Source: Emcibacteraceae bacterium (GTDB lineage: Bacteria; Pseudomonadota; Alphaproteobacteria; Sphingomonadales; Emcibacteraceae). From it: a stretch of DNA of 64,000 nucleotides. The DNA lies in the NCBI GenBank assembly GCA_041396985.1, contig JAWKXO010000002.1, positions 259,501 to 323,500 of the forward strand. The letters are read 5' to 3'. The notes under the pieces are model-generated. The model worked only from the letters and a program-made list of their open reading frames with translations. It made no database searches and was not told where the DNA came from. Below, in pieces: positions 27,359 through 36,099 of the stretch. Position 1 is the first letter of the stretch. Each line of letters begins with the position of its first letter. The position numbers and the translations under genes were made by a program.

Positions 27359-28918
27359 ATGAAACAAATATTGTTGCCATTATGTCGACTATTGCTCGAA
27401 ATGCAGAAAGAACGCAGTTTCGTCGTTTTTTATTTATGCAGCAGCTTGAAAGACAACGATAGAGATATCAGGCAACAATTTATCGAAAGTAATCATATTA
27501 CCGATGAATTGGCAGCAAAAATCCAAAATTTGAGTGAAAAGGGAAAATTGAATAATCGTACGCAGCAAAAACTTTCTTCAATAATGCCGGAAGTGAAAAA
27601 CCTGACTTCCAGGAGAGATCTTGTTTTAACAAAAAAAATAAGTGTTTCAGATAACTTATCAAATTATGGTCATAAAATAATTGAGCCTATAATCGACCTT
27701 ATTATTGAAGTTGCGCTAAATGATCCACAAAATGATTCCGATCGTGTGAGTGCATTCTCCAGTTTTATTAATTTTAGCGAAAAAATGTGTCGTGGATTTG
27801 ATCATGGTGTAATGGGTCTGTCTTCCAAAAAGGTTGGCAAAGCAGATATAAATGAGAAATACGAAGAATTGTTAACTCAGCAGAAAGCGTATAGAGAAAA
27901 TTTTGTTGCTTTAGCAAGAGAAGATCAGAAACTTATTTTTGATCAATATATGACCGTTAATTTTGAGGGTAATTTTGATGACATTTCTGCAGGAAATTGG
28001 TTTGAAATATCTTTAAAAAATACTGATCGGATGGGAAAGCTGTCATTACAGCTGATTGAAACTCTGGAAGGTAAAGATAAATCCCTGCATAGAGCATCAT
28101 TAACGGCTAATGATAAAGAAGACACCAGACAGTCGGCAGGCCTGAATGGCTTTACAAAGAAGCAGCAGGAGTTCATCAATACATTACCCTTGTTTAAAGG
28201 GCTTTCTGAAAAAATTAAAGCCGACATTTTCAGAAACGCATCTCTAGGTATTTATAAAAAAGGAAAGCTTCTCTTCCTTGAAGGGGATGTGTCTGACAAA
28301 CTTTATATAATTCTCGAAGGCTGGGTAAAACTTTATAAAGGAAACTCAAGCGGCGAGGAAACCATCGTTCAAATGCTGACCAGTGGTGATATGGTTGCGG
28401 AAAGTGCTGTGTTTTTAAATGCGCCTTTCCCGGTCAACGCTCAGGTGGCCAAAGAAGCGCGTATCCTGATGCTTTCTGCTGTAAACATACGCGATATTAT
28501 TAATTCAAATAATGATTTTGCAGTCAATGTTTTAACGGCAATGTCGGTTCATTCGCAGATGTTGATGCAGGGACTTGAAAGTATTCGGTTAAAATCAGCC
28601 ACGGAGCGCGTTGGATGGTTTCTTTTAAAACTGCTCCTTGAGCAGGGTCGCGTGCCGGATATGGTTGAACTGCCCTATGACAAATCCCTGATTGCTTCCT
28701 ATCTTGATATGAAACCTGAAACATTTTCCAGAACCTTGAAGAAATTTAAGCAAAAAGGGTTTGAAATTAGAAAAGATGCTGTAATCCTGCCACAGGTGAA
28801 AGCCCTTTGTGGTTTTTGCGATTCCAGTTTATCATCGGTCTGTTCTCGACATGGAACACCGGAATGTCCTAATCCTGACTGTATTTCCAGCAAGGATGAA
28901 ATTATTTTCTATGACTGA
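27359..28918 (+). CDS. CRP/FNR-family transcription regulator with N-terminal NIT-like sensor domain and C-terminal Cys cluster
   Basis: 519 residues. Residues about 10-215 look like the all-helical NIT domain (nitrate/nitrite-responsive in NasR): a first helix LLLEMQKERSFVVFYL matching the NIT QRERG-x-S helix, then VKNLTSRRDLV, YGHKIIEPIIDLI and LLTQQKAYRENF at the expected spacing. Residues about 270-400 form the cyclic-nucleotide-binding beta barrel (LPLFKGLSEKI, FLEGDVSDKLYIILEGWVKLY). The C-terminal helix-turn-helix has KPETFSRTLKKFKQ, with E454, S457 and R458 as in FNR/FixK (ExxSR). After the HTH comes a cysteine cluster, C484, C487, C495, C503 and C508, likely binding a metal or Fe-S cluster. 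ATG with AAAAAGG 9 bp upstream. Ligand unproven. Confidence 0.8.
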   Translation: MKQILLPLCRLLLEMQKERSFVVFYLCSSLKDNDRDIRQQFIESNHITDELAAKIQNLSEKGKLNNRTQQKLSSIMPEVKNLTSRRDLVLTKKISVSDNLSNYGHKIIEPIIDLIIEVALNDPQNDSDRVSAFSSFINFSEKMCRGFDHGVMGLSSKKVGKADINEKYEELLTQQKAYRENFVALAREDQKLIFDQYMTVNFEGNFDDISAGNWFEISLKNTDRMGKLSLQLIETLEGKDKSLHRASLTANDKEDTRQSAGLNGFTKKQQEFINTLPLFKGLSEKIKADIFRNASLGIYKKGKLLFLEGDVSDKLYIILEGWVKLYKGNSSGEETIVQMLTSGDMVAESAVFLNAPFPVNAQVAKEARILMLSAVNIRDIINSNNDFAVNVLTAMSVHSQMLMQGLESIRLKSATERVGWFLLKLLLEQGRVPDMVELPYDKSLIASYLDMKPETFSRTLKKFKQKGFEIRKDAVILPQVKALCGFCDSSLSSVCSRHGTPECPNPDCISSKDEIIFYD

Positions 28919-28954
28919 GACGATATATTCTGGCCACTTCTTCTGCCAGAAAAA

Positions 28955-30238
28955 CTAATTTCGTTGCCATTTGATAGTATCAAATTCATTGCAAGATGGA
29001 CAAACCGGCAGATAATGGGCTGTTTTCTTCTGGCAGGACGTGCAGCTCCAATGATTATCCTGATTGGCACGGTCTGATTTTTCTTTCCAGACATCAGCAG
29101 CTTTTTGGTCATTTTTTTGTTTTTGTTCCAGCTGCGCCATAAGCATAAAGGTTTTCTGGCTCGCTTTACTTGAATTTATCACTTTCTCAAGAGCCTTTCG
29201 GGCATCCGGCCATTGTTTTGCAGATATAGCGACTTGCGCCAATAAATGCTGGCTTTCAACAAATTCTGGGGCACCGTCCGTCAATTTTTTTACTCTGCGA
29301 AATGCTTCATTGCTTGACTCCGCCGGGTAAAGATCAGCGATCAATTCTGCTATTTCCCAGGTCGGCGCAACTTTCCAGATGGTATTGAGGACTTTCTCCG
29401 CGGATCTTTTATCGTCTCGTTCTATAAATGATCTGGCTGCCGATGTGGCTGCCGGGGAAAATGCGGGATCATATTTTAAGGATGCTTTTAATAAATTGAT
29501 ACTTTCCACTTTGTTTCCGGCTGCCTTTTCTTCAAGTGACAGGCAGTAATCAATGACGGCCTGATAATGTTTTTGCTCTTCCTGATTAAAAACATTTTTT
29601 TGTTCTATCGCTGAATTGAGGGCAACTTTAGCGGATTGCCAGTTTCCCAGTCGGGCTGTCACCAGAAAATTTAGCTTTAGAAGATTTTTATTTTTAGGAT
29701 AATGTGTCAGTAAATCCTTGATCAGGGGTCCTAATTTGTCCCACGCTTTTTGTTCGATCAGGCTGTCAAGTTCCTGTTTCTCAACCCAGGCAACGCTGGA
29801 CGGAATCTTTCTGAGCGCTTCTAGATAGGGGTTTTCACCGCTATTTAATTTTATCGTCGTACTGGCAAGCAGCCTTAAGACGCCCCCTGTTTCGCCAAGT
29901 TTTGATTTCGCACGAAGCCCCAATTTTAAGGCTTCTTTATAATCCTCAAGGGCAAAAGCTGACCAGGCCTGATCAAGATCATTGTCTCCTTTTTTTCTTT
30001 TTGCGTGCAGTCTTCTGGGGTCAGTAAAATAGGCGACAATGTTAAGTTTCTTAATGAACCAGACAAGAAACCAAAAGAAAATTGTATATAAAACCAGTAA
30101 AAAAACCATAACAGCGACGGAAAAACGAATTTCCCATCCTTGCCAGGTAATAAGTACTTGACCCGGACTTGCTGAAATCCAGGCAGCTGCCAAAGCGATG
30201 ATCACGGCAAGAATGCTATAAAATGTTAGCCGGATCAT
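28955..30238 (-). CDS. hemY: HemY-type TPR membrane protein with C-terminal zinc ribbon
   Basis: 427 residues. Two N-terminal transmembrane segments (about 5-22 and 38-62) are followed by a cytoplasmic or periplasmic TPR-like helical region (about 85-385), the layout of the proteobacterial HemY N-terminal family, which lies in hem operons but is not the protoporphyrinogen oxidase of Gram-positive bacteria. The C-terminus adds a CxxC-x10-CxxC zinc ribbon at Cys399, Cys402, Cys413 and Cys416. Start ATG overlaps the mitofilin-like stop by 4 bp, so translation is coupled. Role in heme synthesis or cytochrome maturation is inferred from context. Confidence 0.85.
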   Translation of the reverse strand: MIRLTFYSILAVIIALAAAWISASPGQVLITWQGWEIRFSVAVMVFLLVLYTIFFWFLVWFIKKLNIVAYFTDPRRLHAKRKKGDNDLDQAWSAFALEDYKEALKLGLRAKSKLGETGGVLRLLASTTIKLNSGENPYLEALRKIPSSVAWVEKQELDSLIEQKAWDKLGPLIKDLLTHYPKNKNLLKLNFLVTARLGNWQSAKVALNSAIEQKNVFNQEEQKHYQAVIDYCLSLEEKAAGNKVESINLLKASLKYDPAFSPAATSAARSFIERDDKRSAEKVLNTIWKVAPTWEIAELIADLYPAESSNEAFRRVKKLTDGAPEFVESQHLLAQVAISAKQWPDARKALEKVINSSKASQKTFMLMAQLEQKQKNDQKAADVWKEKSDRANQDNHWSCTSCQKKTAHYLPVCPSCNEFDTIKWQRN

Positions 30239-31542
30239 AGGATGCTCCCGGAATTAGCAGACGGATTTGACACGGATTCATTTTTCAGATAGGCGTCTTC
30301 CGCTTTTGTCGCCAGCATATCTACGGCCTCAACAGCGGCAATCCAGTTTTGGGCATCCTGCTTCCAGAGCTCGAGAATGATCTGGCTTTCGGAAGGCAAT
30401 TTGTCCACTGCTTCCAGTGCTTTTCTAACGCTGGAACCGGCCAGCCAGTTTTCGGCTTCGTTAATCGTCACATCCAATCCTTTTTCATCATAGGATGTGC
30501 CGTCTGTTTTCCTTACTGTGATCAGGTTTTTAATGCGACCAAGGGTATTTTGCCACCATGATGCCTGTTCATCGATCCCGCCAGTGTTTAAAATTTCAGG
30601 AATTAGATTATTAAATGACAGTCTTAACTGTTCAGGCGTTTTAATGCCTTCAGGGGCATTTTTTACCAGAATATCAAAAGACTGTTTAAATGACGAATCT
30701 GACATCAGATTGTTTTTGGCGGCAAGTTCGCGAAGTGCATCAAGTTCTGTGACAAAAGCTTCCCCGGTAATAATCCGGCGTTTTAAGTCGGCAATTTTCA
30801 GATTAAGCAATAAACCGGAATTATCTTTGGCGGCAATCTGTTCAACTGCCAGAAGGCGTTTCTCAAGATCGGTAATTTTCTCTTCCATGCTTTTATTTTG
30901 CTGTAATAGTGACTGACGTTCTTTTTCGGCGCGGGCCGCATCAACCATATTCTGACTTAAAGGCACAAATGACGCTTCAAGTTGGCTCATCCTACTTAAT
31001 AACATATCAATCCGTGCTGATTGCGACGTATCCTGTACCGGAACAGCCATATTTTCTGATAGTGTCGGCAGAGAATTAATTTTTTGCTCTAGTGTGGATA
31101 TTCTCGCCTCCAGATCGGCGGTCAGCCCTTCTGTTGATACGACATCAGATTTCGGAAGTTGGCTTAAATTGGTCTCAAGTTCATTGGCTCTTGTTTTAAG
31201 AGCTTCAATTTCGATCTGTTGTTCATTCAGACGCTGCTGAATTAAAGAGAGATCACCATTTCCATTTTCTCCAACCCAGCGGGCAATAAACGGCAGTCTT
31301 TGTTTTAAGGCGGGCATATAATAAATGCTCGTTATAGCGCCAAATATAAAAATAAGAACCACCCCAAGAATGCGTAATGACCAATTCGTCTGTTTTGACT
31401 TGGTTTTGGCAGGATCAGGTTTGGCCGCGGTGGGCTTACTTACAGTCGAAGTAGTTTTAAATCCTGCCTCTTTTTTTTGATCATTTTTAGGATCATTTAA
31501 AGTATCAGGTTTGTCCGGGGCGACTTTTTTTTCGTCTGACAT
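30235..31542 (-). CDS. Mitofilin-like (COG4223) membrane protein of the hem operon
   Basis: 435 residues from the ATG chosen; an in-frame GTG two codons earlier is less likely because AAGGAA is better spaced for the ATG. Lys/Pro-rich N-terminal tail (1-50), one transmembrane segment near 52-70 (LRILGVVLIFIFGAITSIYY), then a long coiled coil (about 88-230) and a helical C-terminal domain, the mitofilin/Mic60 arrangement of alphaproteobacteria. Alphaproteobacterial Mic60 homologues encoded beside hemY shape intracytoplasmic membranes in some species. Lies between hemD and hemY in one operon. Confidence 0.8.
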   Translation of the reverse strand: MSDEKKVAPDKPDTLNDPKNDQKKEAGFKTTSTVSKPTAAKPDPAKTKSKQTNWSLRILGVVLIFIFGAITSIYYMPALKQRLPFIARWVGENGNGDLSLIQQRLNEQQIEIEALKTRANELETNLSQLPKSDVVSTEGLTADLEARISTLEQKINSLPTLSENMAVPVQDTSQSARIDMLLSRMSQLEASFVPLSQNMVDAARAEKERQSLLQQNKSMEEKITDLEKRLLAVEQIAAKDNSGLLLNLKIADLKRRIITGEAFVTELDALRELAAKNNLMSDSSFKQSFDILVKNAPEGIKTPEQLRLSFNNLIPEILNTGGIDEQASWWQNTLGRIKNLITVRKTDGTSYDEKGLDVTINEAENWLAGSSVRKALEAVDKLPSESQIILELWKQDAQNWIAAVEAVDMLATKAEDAYLKNESVSNPSANSGSIL

Positions 31543-31554
31543 TTGCACATTTCC

Positions 31555-32265
31555 TTAAAGGTCTATTTTTATAAGCTTGAACAAATCACTCTGAGTTGGC
31601 TTTTTGGCAGTCATAATTTCCTTCCAGCTTAAAGACTCCAGCTCTTTTCTTATAGCCGGGCTTAGGCATAGAGCAGTAATTGATGCAAGTGTATTACCCA
31701 GACCGGCGTTGCGGATCAGTCTTTTAAATATAATGGCGCTTCTTGCCGAATAAAAGGGGATAAAATCTATGGAACCAGAATTAAGCAGATTTTTGCTATT
31801 ATCGCTCAGGTCTGATGCCGCATCCATTCTGTATACTTCCAGGGAAGTTACCTGAAACCCCTTATTTATAAGAGTCTCAGACAACTTTCCTGTTCTGTGA
31901 ACGCCGCAAAGATATAATAAAGGACCGTTTTCAGGATCCAGATTATTAATTATCAGGTCAGATAATGTTTTTTCGTCCCCATCTGCGCTTATAACATTTG
32001 ATTGACCAGTCATTTTGACAAGATTTGCTGTCTTATTGCCTACAGTATATATGGGAAAGTTTTTTTCTATATTGATATAGTCGATTGTCTTTACAGCATT
32101 TCCACTGGTTAAAATAATGGCCTGATACTTGAAAAAGTTGTCCGGTTCGACAGGAAGATATTTAACAGTCATCAAAGGATCAATATAAACAGTGATATTT
32201 TGTCTGCGAAGTTGCTCAGCAAGCTCATTACTTTCATTAATTGGTCTTGTCAGCAACAGGTTCAT
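31555..32265 (-). CDS. hemD: Uroporphyrinogen-III synthase
   Basis: Closes hydroxymethylbilane to uroporphyrinogen III in tetrapyrrole synthesis. 236 residues. The family is poorly conserved, but LLTRPINESNELAEQL at 3-18, the TSGNAV at about 54-59, YTVGNKTA near 72-79 and FYSARSAIIFKRL near 174-186 fit it. Its ATG overlaps the hemC stop by 4 bp, and position right after hemC supports the call. Confidence 0.93.
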   Translation of the reverse strand: MNLLLTRPINESNELAEQLRRQNITVYIDPLMTVKYLPVEPDNFFKYQAIILTSGNAVKTIDYINIEKNFPIYTVGNKTANLVKMTGQSNVISADGDEKTLSDLIINNLDPENGPLLYLCGVHRTGKLSETLINKGFQVTSLEVYRMDAASDLSDNSKNLLNSGSIDFIPFYSARSAIIFKRLIRNAGLGNTLASITALCLSPAIRKELESLSWKEIMTAKKPTQSDLFKLIKIDL

Positions 32266-33203
32266 TTAAGCCGCAGTCCCAATGTCTCACCAAGTTTTTC
32301 CGGATCATTCTTATCACCGCTGATCTTGTCACTGCGATCCGTTCTGCCATCTTCTGAAAGAACACGACCCTTAAGGGTCATGATCTCACCGTCAATGGTG
32401 GCGAGCCCGGCAATGGGTGTACGACATGATCCGTCCAATATATATAGCATAGCGCGTTCTGCTCTGACACAAAGTTCGGTTTCTTTATGATTAAGCGGTT
32501 TAAGCAGCTCTCTCATTTTGTCATTTTGGCTGGCAATTTCAATGGCGATGGCCCCTTGAGCAACGGCAGGCAGAATAACCGATGGGTCGATGGCATTAAC
32601 GCGTGAATCGTTTATGCCAAGACGGTTTAATCCTGCCATAGCAAGAAATGTCGCATCAGCGACATTCTGATCCAGCTTTTCAAGCCTTGTCTGGACATTG
32701 CCCCTGAAATTGATAATTTTAAGATCAGGCCTTAAAACCAAGGCTTGCGCTTTACGCCTTAAGGATGAAGTCCCGACCACAGCGCCAGGCGCAAGTTCCA
32801 TTAAAGAATGTGCTTTTGACGAAATAAAGGCATCTCTCACATCTTCCCGCTCAAGATAACAGACAAGTTCAAGGCCTTCAGGCAATATGGTTGGCATATC
32901 CTTTAGAGAATGAACAGCAACATCAATTTCACCTTTATATAAAGCCTGTTCAATTTCTTCAGTGAATAAACCTTTGCCGCCAATTTCACTTAAATTGCGG
33001 TCCTGAACACGGTCACCGCGGGTGGACATTACAATAATTTCGATATCGGTATCATTCAGTTGATTATGTGCGTTAATCAGAAGCGATTTTACTTCATGCG
33101 CCTGTGCAAGTGCCAGTTGACTGCCGCGGGTCCCTATTTTGAGTGTTTTTTTAACTGTTTCTTGCACTGTCAACGTCCGGATGTTAGAGCCTGTATTATT
33201 CAC
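32262..33203 (-). CDS. hemC: Hydroxymethylbilane synthase (porphobilinogen deaminase)
   Basis: Polymerises four porphobilinogens into hydroxymethylbilane. 313 residues. Key stretches: KIGTRGSQLALAQ at 22-34, HSLKDMPT at 98-105, GTSSLRRKAQ at 144-153, and the dipyrromethane-cofactor Cys260 in DGSCRTPIAG. Start is uncertain: the frame opens with GTG at 33203, but other GTG/TTG codons occur before the conserved core, so up to about 12 residues could be dropped. First gene of hemC-hemD-mitofilin-hemY, divergent from tsaD. Confidence 0.95.
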   Translation of the reverse strand: MNNTGSNIRTLTVQETVKKTLKIGTRGSQLALAQAHEVKSLLINAHNQLNDTDIEIIVMSTRGDRVQDRNLSEIGGKGLFTEEIEQALYKGEIDVAVHSLKDMPTILPEGLELVCYLEREDVRDAFISSKAHSLMELAPGAVVGTSSLRRKAQALVLRPDLKIINFRGNVQTRLEKLDQNVADATFLAMAGLNRLGINDSRVNAIDPSVILPAVAQGAIAIEIASQNDKMRELLKPLNHKETELCVRAERAMLYILDGSCRTPIAGLATIDGEIMTLKGRVLSEDGRTDRSDKISGDKNDPEKLGETLGLRLK

Positions 33204-33213
33204 TTCGCTATGT

Positions 33214-33240
33214 GGTATAAGGTTTAATGGAAATTATCAA
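33214..33240 (-). promoter_or_regulatory. Possible sigma70 promoter for the hemC operon
   Basis: On the minus strand TTGATA and TATACC are separated by 15 bp in the 69-bp gap between hemC and tsaD. The spacing is short, and the start point would fall only a few bases before the GTG assigned to hemC, so either hemC starts later or the real promoter differs. Confidence 0.25.
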
Positions 33241-33272
33241 GCGTTGCCAGTAAAGATAGTAAAAAAGGTAAG

Positions 33273-34370
33273 ATGACAAAGCCAAATAAAAAAGATCAGA
33301 TACTCATCATTGGCATAGAAAGCAGTTGCGATGAAACGGCTGTTTCCATCGTCTCTTCAAATAAAGAAATATTGTCAAATATAGTTCTGACGCAGCTTGA
33401 AGAACATAAGCCTTACGGCGGTGTCGTGCCTGAAATAGCGGCCCGATCCCATATTGATCATCTTAACCGATTGATCAGGGAGGCCCTCCGTGAAGCCGAT
33501 ATCGGCTTCGAGGATCTTTCGGCCATTGCAGTAACAGCAGGACCAGGCCTTATCGGCGGGGTGATGGTAGGTTTAATGACCGCAAAGGCAATTGCCTATG
33601 CGCGCGGGCTTCCCTTGATCAGCGTCAACCATCTTGAAGGGCATGCATTATCTGTTCGTTTGACCGAGGAAGTTGTCTTTCCTTATTTATTGCTTCTGAT
33701 CTCAGGGGGACACTGTCAGATTCTTATTGTTAAAGATGTTGGCAGCTACCAGCGCCTTGGCACAACTATTGATGATGCGGCTGGGGAAGCTTTTGATAAA
33801 ACAGCAAAAATTCTGGGTCTTGGATATCCGGGCGGCCCGGCCATTGAAAAAGCAGCAAAGCAAGGAAATCCGAAAAGATTTAAATTTCCACGACCATTAA
33901 AAGGTAAGCCGGGAAGTAATTTTTCATTCTCCGGGCTAAAAACCGCAGTGCTTAGAGCGAAAGACAACTTATGTGCCGAGAAAAATGGCATTTTGCAAAA
34001 GCAGGATATTTATGACCTTGCCGCCAGTTTTCAGGCAGCGCTGTCTGATTCAATTATCGACCGACTTGATCAAGCTATGGATAATTATCTTGAATATTTT
34101 CCAACAGGTGATCATATACTAGTCGTTGCCGGTGGCGTTGCAGCCAATAGCACGATTAAAGATAGACTGAAAAATCTTTGTGATCGACGTGGGTTCGAGC
34201 TAAAAGCACCACCAATGCATTTATGTACGGATAATGGGGCGATGATAGCCTGGGCAGGGGTTGAGAAATACAAAAGAAAGGAATTTTCCGATTTAAATGC
34301 GGGTGCGGTGGCGAGATGGCCACTTGACCCTGATGCGCCGGCCGCAATAGGGGCTGGCATTAAAGCTTGA
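33273..34370 (+). CDS. tsaD: tRNA N6-threonylcarbamoyladenosine transferase TsaD
   Basis: Transfers threonylcarbamoyl to A37 of ANN-decoding tRNAs with TsaB/E/C. 365 residues. ASKHA-fold signature LIIGIESSCDETAVS at 11-25, metal ligands His120 and His124 in SVNHLEGHALS, ISGGHCQ near 143-149, DDAAGEAFDKTAK near 167-179, and the C-terminal CTDNGAMIAWAG with the third metal ligand Asp. ATG with AAAAAGGTAAG upstream. gpsA follows 21 bp later. Confidence 0.97.
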   Translation: MTKPNKKDQILIIGIESSCDETAVSIVSSNKEILSNIVLTQLEEHKPYGGVVPEIAARSHIDHLNRLIREALREADIGFEDLSAIAVTAGPGLIGGVMVGLMTAKAIAYARGLPLISVNHLEGHALSVRLTEEVVFPYLLLLISGGHCQILIVKDVGSYQRLGTTIDDAAGEAFDKTAKILGLGYPGGPAIEKAAKQGNPKRFKFPRPLKGKPGSNFSFSGLKTAVLRAKDNLCAEKNGILQKQDIYDLAASFQAALSDSIIDRLDQAMDNYLEYFPTGDHILVVAGGVAANSTIKDRLKNLCDRRGFELKAPPMHLCTDNGAMIAWAGVEKYKRKEFSDLNAGAVARWPLDPDAPAAIGAGIKA

Positions 34371-34391
34371 ATAGTAAGGTTTGAGAATTAA

Positions 34392-35417
34392 ATGGAAGAC
34401 CAATTGTCAGATGATAAAAATATAAAACCCCCAAGTATAGGGGTTGTCGGAGCCGGTGCCTGGGGGACGGCTTTGGCACAACTTTCAGCAAAGGCGGGGT
34501 GTAGCGTCACACTTTGGGCGCGGGAAGATGACGTCGTGACGTCAATTAATCAGCATCATGAAAATAAAACCTTTTTAAAGGGGATCAAACTTTCTGAAAA
34601 ACTGAAGGCCACCTCAAATATGGCTGATATAGCCGGTCATGATTATATTTTTATGGTGGTACCTGCCCAGTTTTTAAGATCCGTACTTGGCGATCTTAAA
34701 CACCATATTCAGGAAAGTGCGACAATTGTGCTTTGCGCAAAAGGGATTGAGCAATCATCAGGAAAGCTTATGTCGGAAGTTGTTTCTGAAATACTGCCAA
34801 AATCTCCACTTGTTGTTTTATCTGGGCCAACTTTTGCCCGGGAAGTTGCCGAAGGGTTGCCGTCTGCGGTGACGATAGCGTCAAAATACCAACGGGTGAC
34901 AAAAAGACTATCCGATGCCATTGGTCAGCCAACTTTTCGGCCTTATGCCTCGCGCGATGTAGTGGGCGCCGAAATTGGCGGCGCTCTTAAAAATGTGTTT
35001 GCCATTGCCTGTGGTATAACCACAGGTCGGAAAATGGGAGATAATGCCAGGGCGGCCTTAATAACCAGAAGCCTTTCGGAAATGGTAAAATTCGGAGAAC
35101 GATACGGTGCTGAAAGATCAACAATGATGGGGCTTTGCGGTCTTGGTGATTTAATTCTTACCTGCTCATCGCCGCAATCAAGGAATATGTCTCTGGGCAT
35201 TGCGATCGGAGAAGGGAAATCCATAGACGAGTTTCTCTCAGTAAGAAATACAGTTGCCGAAGGGTATCATACGTCTTCTGTTCTGGCGAGAATATGCCGG
35301 GAAGAAAAGCTTGATTTACCGATTGTCATGGCCGTTAATGATATTCTGCATGAAGGCAAGGATGTCGATACGGTCATAATGGATTTGCTCAACAGGCCAT
35401 TTGTTTCAGAATATTAA
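34392..35417 (+). CDS. gpsA: NAD(P)-dependent glycerol-3-phosphate dehydrogenase
   Basis: Makes sn-glycerol-3-phosphate from dihydroxyacetone phosphate for phospholipid synthesis. 341 residues. Rossmann motif GVVGAGAWGTALAQ at 17-30, CAKGIEQ near 115-121, SGPTFAREVA near 142-151, catalytic Lys in GGALKNVFAIA near 196-206 and GLGDLILTCSSPQSRN near 251-266. Second gene of the tsaD operon; the pairing with tsaD is common in alphaproteobacteria. Confidence 0.97.
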   Translation: MEDQLSDDKNIKPPSIGVVGAGAWGTALAQLSAKAGCSVTLWAREDDVVTSINQHHENKTFLKGIKLSEKLKATSNMADIAGHDYIFMVVPAQFLRSVLGDLKHHIQESATIVLCAKGIEQSSGKLMSEVVSEILPKSPLVVLSGPTFAREVAEGLPSAVTIASKYQRVTKRLSDAIGQPTFRPYASRDVVGAEIGGALKNVFAIACGITTGRKMGDNARAALITRSLSEMVKFGERYGAERSTMMGLCGLGDLILTCSSPQSRNMSLGIAIGEGKSIDEFLSVRNTVAEGYHTSSVLARICREEKLDLPIVMAVNDILHEGKDVDTVIMDLLNRPFVSEY

Positions 35418-35432
35418 AATAAAGGAAAACCA

Positions 35433-35732
35433 ATGCACTACATAATAACTGCCTTTGATAAGGAAAACAGCCTGGATCTGCGTATGAAGGTACGCCCTGA
35501 TCATCTTGCCTATGCCAAAGAACAGGGACTTACAGTTCTTGGCGGCCCGCTTCTTACAGAAGGCGATGAACCAAAACCCTGCGGCAGCATGATTATCGTT
35601 GACGTTGACAGCCGTGAACAGGCAGAGGACTTTGCCAAAAACGATCCTTACAACAAAGCGGGCCTTTTTGATAAGGTAACGGTCCGTCGCTGGATGGGGG
35701 CTATTGGCCCATGGCTGCCGGCTGGTGACTAA
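35433..35732 (+). CDS. YciI-like domain protein
   Basis: 99-residue ferredoxin-like fold protein of the YCII family. Seen: the N-terminal strand MHYIITAFDKENSLDLRMKV, conserved His in RPDHLAYAKEQG near 27-38, GGPLLTEGDEPKPCGSMIIV near 43-62 and a C-terminal strand ending VRRWMGAIGPWLP. Biochemical role of most YciI proteins is unknown. ATG preceded by AAAGGA. The next gene starts inside its last codons. Confidence 0.9.
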   Translation: MHYIITAFDKENSLDLRMKVRPDHLAYAKEQGLTVLGGPLLTEGDEPKPCGSMIIVDVDSREQAEDFAKNDPYNKAGLFDKVTVRRWMGAIGPWLPAGD

Positions 35733-36099
35733 CTCTATAAAATTAAGTGCTCTTGATATAGGGCTTAATGCCGGGGATATTTTATGTCCGATCAGTGATA
35801 TTGAAGAGGGGGGTGCGAAAGAATTTTCCTTTCGCAGCGGCAACGATATTCAAGATATATTTGTGCATAGAATAGAGGATAATATATATGCCTATGTAAA
35901 TGTCTGTCCCCATGCGGGTACGCCTCTTAATATGGAAGAAGGAAAGTTTACTGAAAAAAGCGGAAAATATTTCATGTGTCATACCCATGGGGCTCTTTTC
36001 CAAATCTCGGATGGACTATGTGTTGCGGGGCCATGCAATGGTGATAAGCTTCAAGCTATTGATATAATTGTTAGAAATGGAAATATCATAGTTGTCTAA
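35725..36099 (+). CDS. Rieske-type [2Fe-2S] ferredoxin-like protein
   Basis: 124 residues from a GTG that overlaps the YciI stop (GTGACTAA); a TTG seven codons upstream is in frame but deeper in the previous gene. Cluster ligands are Cys and His in VCPHAGTPLN and Cys and His in CHTHGALF, the C-x-H ... C-x2-H Rieske pattern, with the usual Gly/Pro-rich tail (AGPCNGDKL). No transmembrane segment, so a soluble electron carrier or small oxygenase-type ferredoxin. Tightly placed between YciI and a hydrolase gene. Confidence 0.88.
   Translation: MTNSIKLSALDIGLNAGDILCPISDIEEGGAKEFSFRSGNDIQDIFVHRIEDNIYAYVNVCPHAGTPLNMEEGKFTEKSGKYFMCHTHGALFQISDGLCVAGPCNGDKLQAIDIIVRNGNIIVV

Noticed and set aside
27381..27461. 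Alternative short frame (MSTIARNAERTQF...) overlapping the start of the NIT-CRP gene, suggesting a frameshift
   Set aside because: It stops after about 26 codons, while the chosen frame already contains the first NIT-type helix; no frameshift is needed.
28928..28951. Hairpin TTCTGGC/GCCAGAA between the regulator gene and hemY
   Set aside because: Short stem with no T tract on either strand; too weak to call a terminator.
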